A DNA stretch of 64,000 nt from Rhodobacteraceae bacterium (ex Bugula neritina AB1). Lineage in GTDB: Bacteria; Pseudomonadota; Alphaproteobacteria; Rhodobacterales; Rhodobacteraceae. A program made the position numbers and the translations under genes. The stretch spans positions 24,493 through 88,492 of the forward strand of contig MDLF01000032.1 of assembly GCA_001730095.1 (NCBI GenBank), in the 5' to 3' direction. This document shows positions 60,240 to 64,000 of the stretch, in pieces (position 1 is the first letter of the stretch; each line of letters begins with the position of its first letter). The notes under the pieces were generated by a model that saw only the letters and a list, made by a program, of their open reading frames with translations, was not told the DNA's origin and searched no databases.

Positions 60240-61202
60240 TCAAGTCCTGTCCTGTGAACCGGGTGGTGCATGCCGGGCAAGAAGGTCAGGCATGGCCATT
60301 TCCAAGGCTCTGACTTTGCTCTGGACGCCTTCCATGACCTGTTTGGCGACAGGTGACGGGCGTAAATGCTTTTGCCGGATTAACTGGCAGCTTCGCCAAC
60401 CTTCTTCCGTGTCTATCGGTCGGAACACCAGGTCAGTATGAGCACTTAGCTGTGCGGATAGTGCGGGCAGGATCAGCACGCCCAGGCCCGCCCGCGCCAT
60501 GGTTTCCATTGTCATCAGCCGTGATGCTTCGGCAGCGTAGGTGAACTCTGCCTGAAGGGTTTTCTCAAAGATCCCGATTGTGCGGTTGGCGGAGGTATCC
60601 GCCGGCGGTCGGATGAGCTCGAAGGGCAGGATATCTTCGATGCTGACAGATCCGGTGCTGGCCAGCGGGTGATCCTGAAGACAGACAACGCAGGGGCGGT
60701 CGGAAAGCAGGAATGCACAGGACAGGGCCGTGTCGCTGCCAGTCATGGAGGTCAGCGCAAAATCCACTTCGCCCGCGCGCACCATGTCGTAGACCCGGTG
60801 ATCGTCCACTTCGCGAAACACCGGGAAAACCCCGGTCCCGGATCGGCGAAGCTCTGCTATTGCCGGTACCAGAAGATGCGCGACCAGCGAGGTCGGGGTG
60901 GCAATCTGCAGGCTGTTCCGGCCCCCCTCGGCCACCGCTCGCGCCTTGTCGAACAGCAGTTTGGCGGATTGCTCGAACCGCTCCAGTTCCGGCATCAGGG
61001 CCTGCGCTTCGGCGGTTGGCAGCACCACTCCCCGGCTGCGCTCGATCAGGCGGACACCGACGATCTCTTCGAGGCGGGAGATGTGTTGGGTCACCGCGGG
61101 CTGGGTCAGATTCAGAGCATGCGCAGCCTGGGTGTAGCTTTGCATCCGAAGGACGGTCAGGAAGCTCTGGACGAGTTTCGGCGGCAAGTCGGGGCGGCGC
61201 AT
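60240..61202 (-). CDS. LysR-family transcriptional regulator
   Basis: The 320-residue protein has a winged HTH (LVQSFLTVLRMQSYTQAAHA, LNLTQPAVTQHISRLEEIVG, VRLIERSRGVVLP) and an effector domain (SLQIATPTSLVAHLLVPAIA; VDFALTSMTGSDTA). It is divergent from the MLE/Ldh gene pair with 171 bases between starts, so it most likely controls that pair. The frame opens upstream to 61454, but the ATG at 61202 starts the HTH correctly. The inducer is unknown. Confidence 0.92.
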   Translation of the reverse strand: MRRPDLPPKLVQSFLTVLRMQSYTQAAHALNLTQPAVTQHISRLEEIVGVRLIERSRGVVLPTAEAQALMPELERFEQSAKLLFDKARAVAEGGRNSLQIATPTSLVAHLLVPAIAELRRSGTGVFPVFREVDDHRVYDMVRAGEVDFALTSMTGSDTALSCAFLLSDRPCVVCLQDHPLASTGSVSIEDILPFELIRPPADTSANRTIGIFEKTLQAEFTYAAEASRLMTMETMARAGLGVLILPALSAQLSAHTDLVFRPIDTEEGWRSCQLIRQKHLRPSPVAKQVMEGVQSKVRALEMAMPDLLARHAPPGSQDRT

Positions 61203-61373
61203 AACGGGGGCTTCTCTATTATCATGAATCTTTATTGGATTAACCTTCCATAACGTAACAGGGTTGTTCGCGACAGCCGGGGCAAAGTAAGGGCCGTGCA
61301 GGCCGCCCGCAGGTCCCGTCAGGAAACGCTGCCTGGGCGGCTGATCGTGTGAAATGGTCTGGGGAGCATTGCC
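61203..61373. promoter_or_regulatory. divergent LysR / MLE control region
   Basis: AT-rich stretch TTATCATGAATCTTTATTGG at about 61218-61237 near the LysR start has the T-N11-A spacing expected of LysR operators. It should hold both promoters. The exact site is not certain. Confidence 0.45.
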
Positions 61374-62516
61374 ATGAACATCAAAGACATCCGCATCACA
61401 CCGCTGCGGCTGGAAACGCGGGTTCCATACGTCTGGTCGCAGGGTGTCGAGCATGCCTTCACCGTGAACCTGATTGAGATGGAGGCCGAAGACGGCACCA
61501 TCGGCTATGGTGAGACAACTGCCGCGCCGGATGCGGATGCGCAGAAGATCATCCTGGAAAAGCTGGCCGGATCTTACATTGGCCGTTCCGTTTTCGATAT
61601 CTCATCCGCGCAGGACGATGCTTACCGGCGTCATTTTCTGGTCTTTGGCGGCAATATGCAGCGCTATGCCAACCAGTTGTTTTGCGGGCTGGAAATGGCA
61701 GCGCTTGACCTGCAGGGCAAGCTGATGGGCCGTCCCGTCTGGGAGTTGCTGGGCGGTGAAAAGCGCAAAGACGTCGGGTATTTCTACTTTCTTCAGGGGC
61801 AAACCACCGAAGAGCTGGTGGCCGATGCACGCGCCGGAGTCAAAGCATGCCATCCGATCCTCTATCTGAAAGTCGGGATCTCGGCTGAGTATGACCTGGC
61901 CAATATCCGGGCCATCCGGCAGGCGATTGGCCCGGATCACCGCCTGCGGTTGGATGCCAATGAAGGCTGGCCGCCCGCCCATGCGCTGCGCATGATCAAT
62001 GCCATCGCGGATTGCAATATCGAATATATCGAGCAGCCCACCACCAGCCTGTCGCTGGCGCCGCTTAAACATCTGAAAGAACGCTCTCCCATTGCTTTGG
62101 GGGCAGATCAGAGCGTCTTTACCCTGCAGGAGGTCTTTCAGGCCTGCGCCGACGGGGTGGCGGACATGATAGCCGTCGGCCCGCGTGAGATTGGCGGGCT
62201 GAAAGGGATGATGAAGGCCTCGGCCATCTGCGAAGGCGCCGGGATCACCCTGTGCATCCACTCCAGCATGACCACAGGCATCACCACCTGCGCAGAACAT
62301 CACATCGGACGCGCTGCGGCCAATCTGGATGATGGCAATCAGATCATGTGGCAGCTGCTGAAAGACAATATCATCGCCTCTCCCTGCCTGGAGCCGCAAA
62401 AGGGCATTCTGTCTCTTGAAGGGCGCCCCGGCCTTGGCTTTGAGCTTGATTTTGATGCTGTCGCCGAGGCTGCCGATGCACATCGCGCTTATGCCAAGGC
62501 ACAGGGGGGAGCCTGA
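61374..62516 (+). CDS. enolase-superfamily (MLE subgroup) protein with altered acid/base residues
   Basis: The 380-residue protein has the MLE fold: N-terminal capping domain (VNLIEMEAEDGTIGYGETTA), GLEMAALDLQGKLMGRPVWE, and the barrel with metal ligands Asp194 (LRLDANEGW), Glu220 (EYIEQP) and Asp245 (LGADQSVFT). In place of Lys-x-Lys it has Tyr-Leu-Lys at 164-166 (ILYLKVG). At the second Lys position the sequence is IAVGPREIGGLKG, with no Lys at the usual spot. Known MLE activities need these residues, so the reaction may differ. It is co-transcribed with an Ldh2-family reductase. Amino-acid or cyclic-imine metabolism is one possibility. Confidence 0.87.
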   Translation: MNIKDIRITPLRLETRVPYVWSQGVEHAFTVNLIEMEAEDGTIGYGETTAAPDADAQKIILEKLAGSYIGRSVFDISSAQDDAYRRHFLVFGGNMQRYANQLFCGLEMAALDLQGKLMGRPVWELLGGEKRKDVGYFYFLQGQTTEELVADARAGVKACHPILYLKVGISAEYDLANIRAIRQAIGPDHRLRLDANEGWPPAHALRMINAIADCNIEYIEQPTTSLSLAPLKHLKERSPIALGADQSVFTLQEVFQACADGVADMIAVGPREIGGLKGMMKASAICEGAGITLCIHSSMTTGITTCAEHHIGRAAANLDDGNQIMWQLLKDNIIASPCLEPQKGILSLEGRPGLGFELDFDAVAEAADAHRAYAKAQGGA

Positions 62517-62518
62517 AC

Positions 62519-63526
62519 ATGCCTCAGATCAGCGCCAAAGAGTTGGAAACCCTGGCCTGCGCCTATCTGACAGATGCCGGTGCCGCCCCCGGAGCCGCGG
62601 CCCAGGTGGCCCGCGCCATGGTTCAGGCCGAGACAGAAGGGAACCCGGTATGCGGGCTGTACTACCTGACAGTGTTCAAGGAACAGATGGCCCTGGGAAA
62701 AGTTGACGGGCAGGCAGAACCCTCCGTTCTTTCCTCTGTCGGAAGCGCCATCATGGTGGATGCGGTTGGCGGGTTTGCCCATCCGGCGATCAGGCTTGCC
62801 ACCAATGCGCTGATCACCAAGGCAAGGGAACAGGGCATTGCAGCGGCCGGGATCACCCGGTCCTATAATGCACTGTCGCTTGCCCATCATGTGCTGCCGC
62901 TGGCCGAAGCCGGATTGATCGGGCTGTGCTGTTCAAACGCCCCGGCCAGTGTGGCCCCGCCGGGCGGAACTGCGCCACTGTTCGGAACCAACCCGATGGC
63001 CTTTGCGGTGCCGGGATCGGACGGGCCTGCGGTTGTCATCGACCAGTCAGCAAGCGCGGTTACCAAGACGGCAATCCTGATGCGAGAAAAGGCGGGCGGA
63101 GAAATGCCGCTGGGCTGGGCTCAGGACCGGGGCGGCCAGCCGACACAGGATCCTGCAGCCGGGCTGGCCGGTTCGCTCTTGCCCTACGGCGGACAGAAGG
63201 GCGCCAACATCGGCCTGATGGTCGAAATCCTCGCCGCCGCCCTGACCGGCGCGCAGCTGAGTACGCAGGCGCCGTCCTTTTCCGGGCAGGATACAGGCAC
63301 CCCCGGTGTCGGTCAGTTCCTGCTGGCCATTGATCCGGCCCATTTCAGCGGCGCGCAGTTTGCACAATCACTGACCAGGCTTGCCGGAACCTATGACGCT
63401 GCGGACGTGCGTCTGCCCGGCAGTAAATTTCGCACGGAACAGAACCGCCCGGCGCTGCAAATGATCACGATTGATACAGAACTTCTTGCCGAGTTGCGGG
63501 CCGTGCCGAAGCAATCACCCCCCTGA
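62519..63526 (+). CDS. Ldh2-family (YlbC/YiaK/DpkA-type) NAD(P)H-dependent oxidoreductase
   Basis: The 335-residue protein has the malate/L-lactate dehydrogenase family 2 layout: ISAKELETLACAYLTDAGAA, a substrate segment (AGITRSYNALSLAHHVLPLA) with the family His, APLFGTNPMAFAVPGSDGPA with the Gly-Thr-Asn-Pro motif, VIDQSASAVTKTAI, and LPYGGQKGANIGLMVEILAA. These enzymes reduce 2-keto acids or cyclic imines such as delta1-piperideine- or pyrroline-2-carboxylate. It starts 2 bases after the MLE stop. Which substrate applies depends on the MLE product. Confidence 0.9.
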   Translation: MPQISAKELETLACAYLTDAGAAPGAAAQVARAMVQAETEGNPVCGLYYLTVFKEQMALGKVDGQAEPSVLSSVGSAIMVDAVGGFAHPAIRLATNALITKAREQGIAAAGITRSYNALSLAHHVLPLAEAGLIGLCCSNAPASVAPPGGTAPLFGTNPMAFAVPGSDGPAVVIDQSASAVTKTAILMREKAGGEMPLGWAQDRGGQPTQDPAAGLAGSLLPYGGQKGANIGLMVEILAAALTGAQLSTQAPSFSGQDTGTPGVGQFLLAIDPAHFSGAQFAQSLTRLAGTYDAADVRLPGSKFRTEQNRPALQMITIDTELLAELRAVPKQSPP

Positions 63527-64000
63527 GGAAACCAGAATAAGTTTCATAGTCTTTGAGCCCGACAGAGTGGCAGATGGCGACTTGTGCGATCGTATGCGCA
63601 ACCCTTGGCCAGCGCATGTGATCGGCGGATGCAACAAGTTCGGCTACTTCCGGCACTTCGACCTGCAGGCCTGCGGCACCCGAGAGGCCAGCCGGGCCAA
63701 AATTCCTGCGCTTTCCCTATAGCCGCATAAACTCCCCGCGGCTTCAGTTTTGGGAGGTTTTCCAACGCGGGCCACGCTCAATCGGTGCTGAAATGTTGCG
63801 CTATGGTGCGACCGCACAACACCGCCGCTACCGTGGTCGAGTATTGCTCCGCCGTTCATACTCGCAGCACCAAAATCGCCGCGATTGCATCATCTTCAGC
63901 GCCGCCATGCGGCGTGAAGCGCGGCCATTCGCTCGGGATACAGCTTGAACTTCGTCCCTGTTTCCGGACACCGGGGTAAAGTACCCCTGTCCAGGAACGG
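63527..64000. other. window end without a supported gene; possible insertion-element border
   Basis: Several short frames exist but none is recognised. The minus-strand frame at 63465-63656 (MPEVAELVASADHMRWPRVA onward) overlaps the Ldh2 end and has no clear homologue. The last 60 bases contain CCTGTTTCCGGACACCGGGG followed by the palindrome GGGGTAAAGTACCCC (63972-63986), which could be the border of an insertion sequence that continues beyond the window. This is a weak suspicion only. Confidence 0.3.

Noticed and set aside
1..64000. CRISPR arrays, tRNA and rRNA genes
   Set aside because: No regularly spaced direct repeats and no cloverleaf with a TTCGA-type arm in proper context were found; the only structural RNAs seen are the SRP RNA and the B12 riboswitch.

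Overview
The window looks like chromosomal DNA of a marine Rhodobacteraceae (Roseobacter-group) alphaproteobacterium. The support is high GC, an FnrL-type regulator next to a hemN remnant and a uspA-ccoNOQP block, COQ9, DUF1013/TrcR, an alphaproteobacterial SRP RNA, and RTX, TRAP and Lrp/ald genes typical of that group. Genus is not decided; Leisingera, Phaeobacter and Ruegeria relatives are all plausible. All family assignments are from reading the sequence, with no database search.

Layout. 1-15.5 kb: MscS channel, a four-gene minus-strand operon (methyltransferase, phosphoribosyltransferase, YtoQ, GNAT) divergent from a LysR gene, pheT, a secreted esterase, a LysE remnant, the divergent pair ald / Lrp, a CPBP protease, ppk2 and a CAP-RTX protein. 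15.4-32.7 kb: rpsU, COQ9, quinone reductase, DUF2189, RNase T2, trcR, the dnaX - membrane protein - ybaB - recR operon (recR is broken by a 55-bp tandem duplication), a PTP-like phosphatase, a DUF1636 gene under a cobalamin riboswitch, nudC, a nucleotidase, the SRP RNA, pheA and a cytochrome c. 32.9-38.8 kb: the yejABEF oligopeptide ABC operon. 39.1-46.2 kb: the microaerobic module, with a degraded hemN, fnrL, a usp gene and ccoNOQP; two perfect FNR boxes lie here, and two copies of a covarying palindromic repeat.

46.3-63.5 kb is an accessory catabolic region that begins just after ccoP, next to an IS110-family transposase remnant, where ccoGHIS is often found. Its first operon (46.8-60.0 kb) combines a GntR/FadR regulator, a FrcBCA-type sugar ABC importer, a GMC oxidoreductase with a gluconate-2-dehydrogenase subunit-3 partner, an aldehyde dehydrogenase, an enolase-superfamily enzyme resembling galactarolactone cycloisomerase, a TRAP importer, and the DgoK kinase and DgoA aldolase. 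The logic is import, oxidation, ring opening or dehydration to 2-keto-3-deoxy-galactonate, phosphorylation, and cleavage to pyruvate and glyceraldehyde-3-phosphate. No lactonase and no classical galactonate dehydratase is present, so the substrate may be an unusual galactose-type sugar, for example an anhydro-sugar or lactone from algal polysaccharide. This is the best candidate for an undescribed pathway.

The second unit (60.2-63.5 kb) is a LysR gene divergent from another enolase-superfamily enzyme that lacks the usual acid/base lysines, paired with an Ldh2-type reductase.

Decay is a theme: recR, hemN, a LysE gene and an IS110 transposase are all disrupted or truncated.
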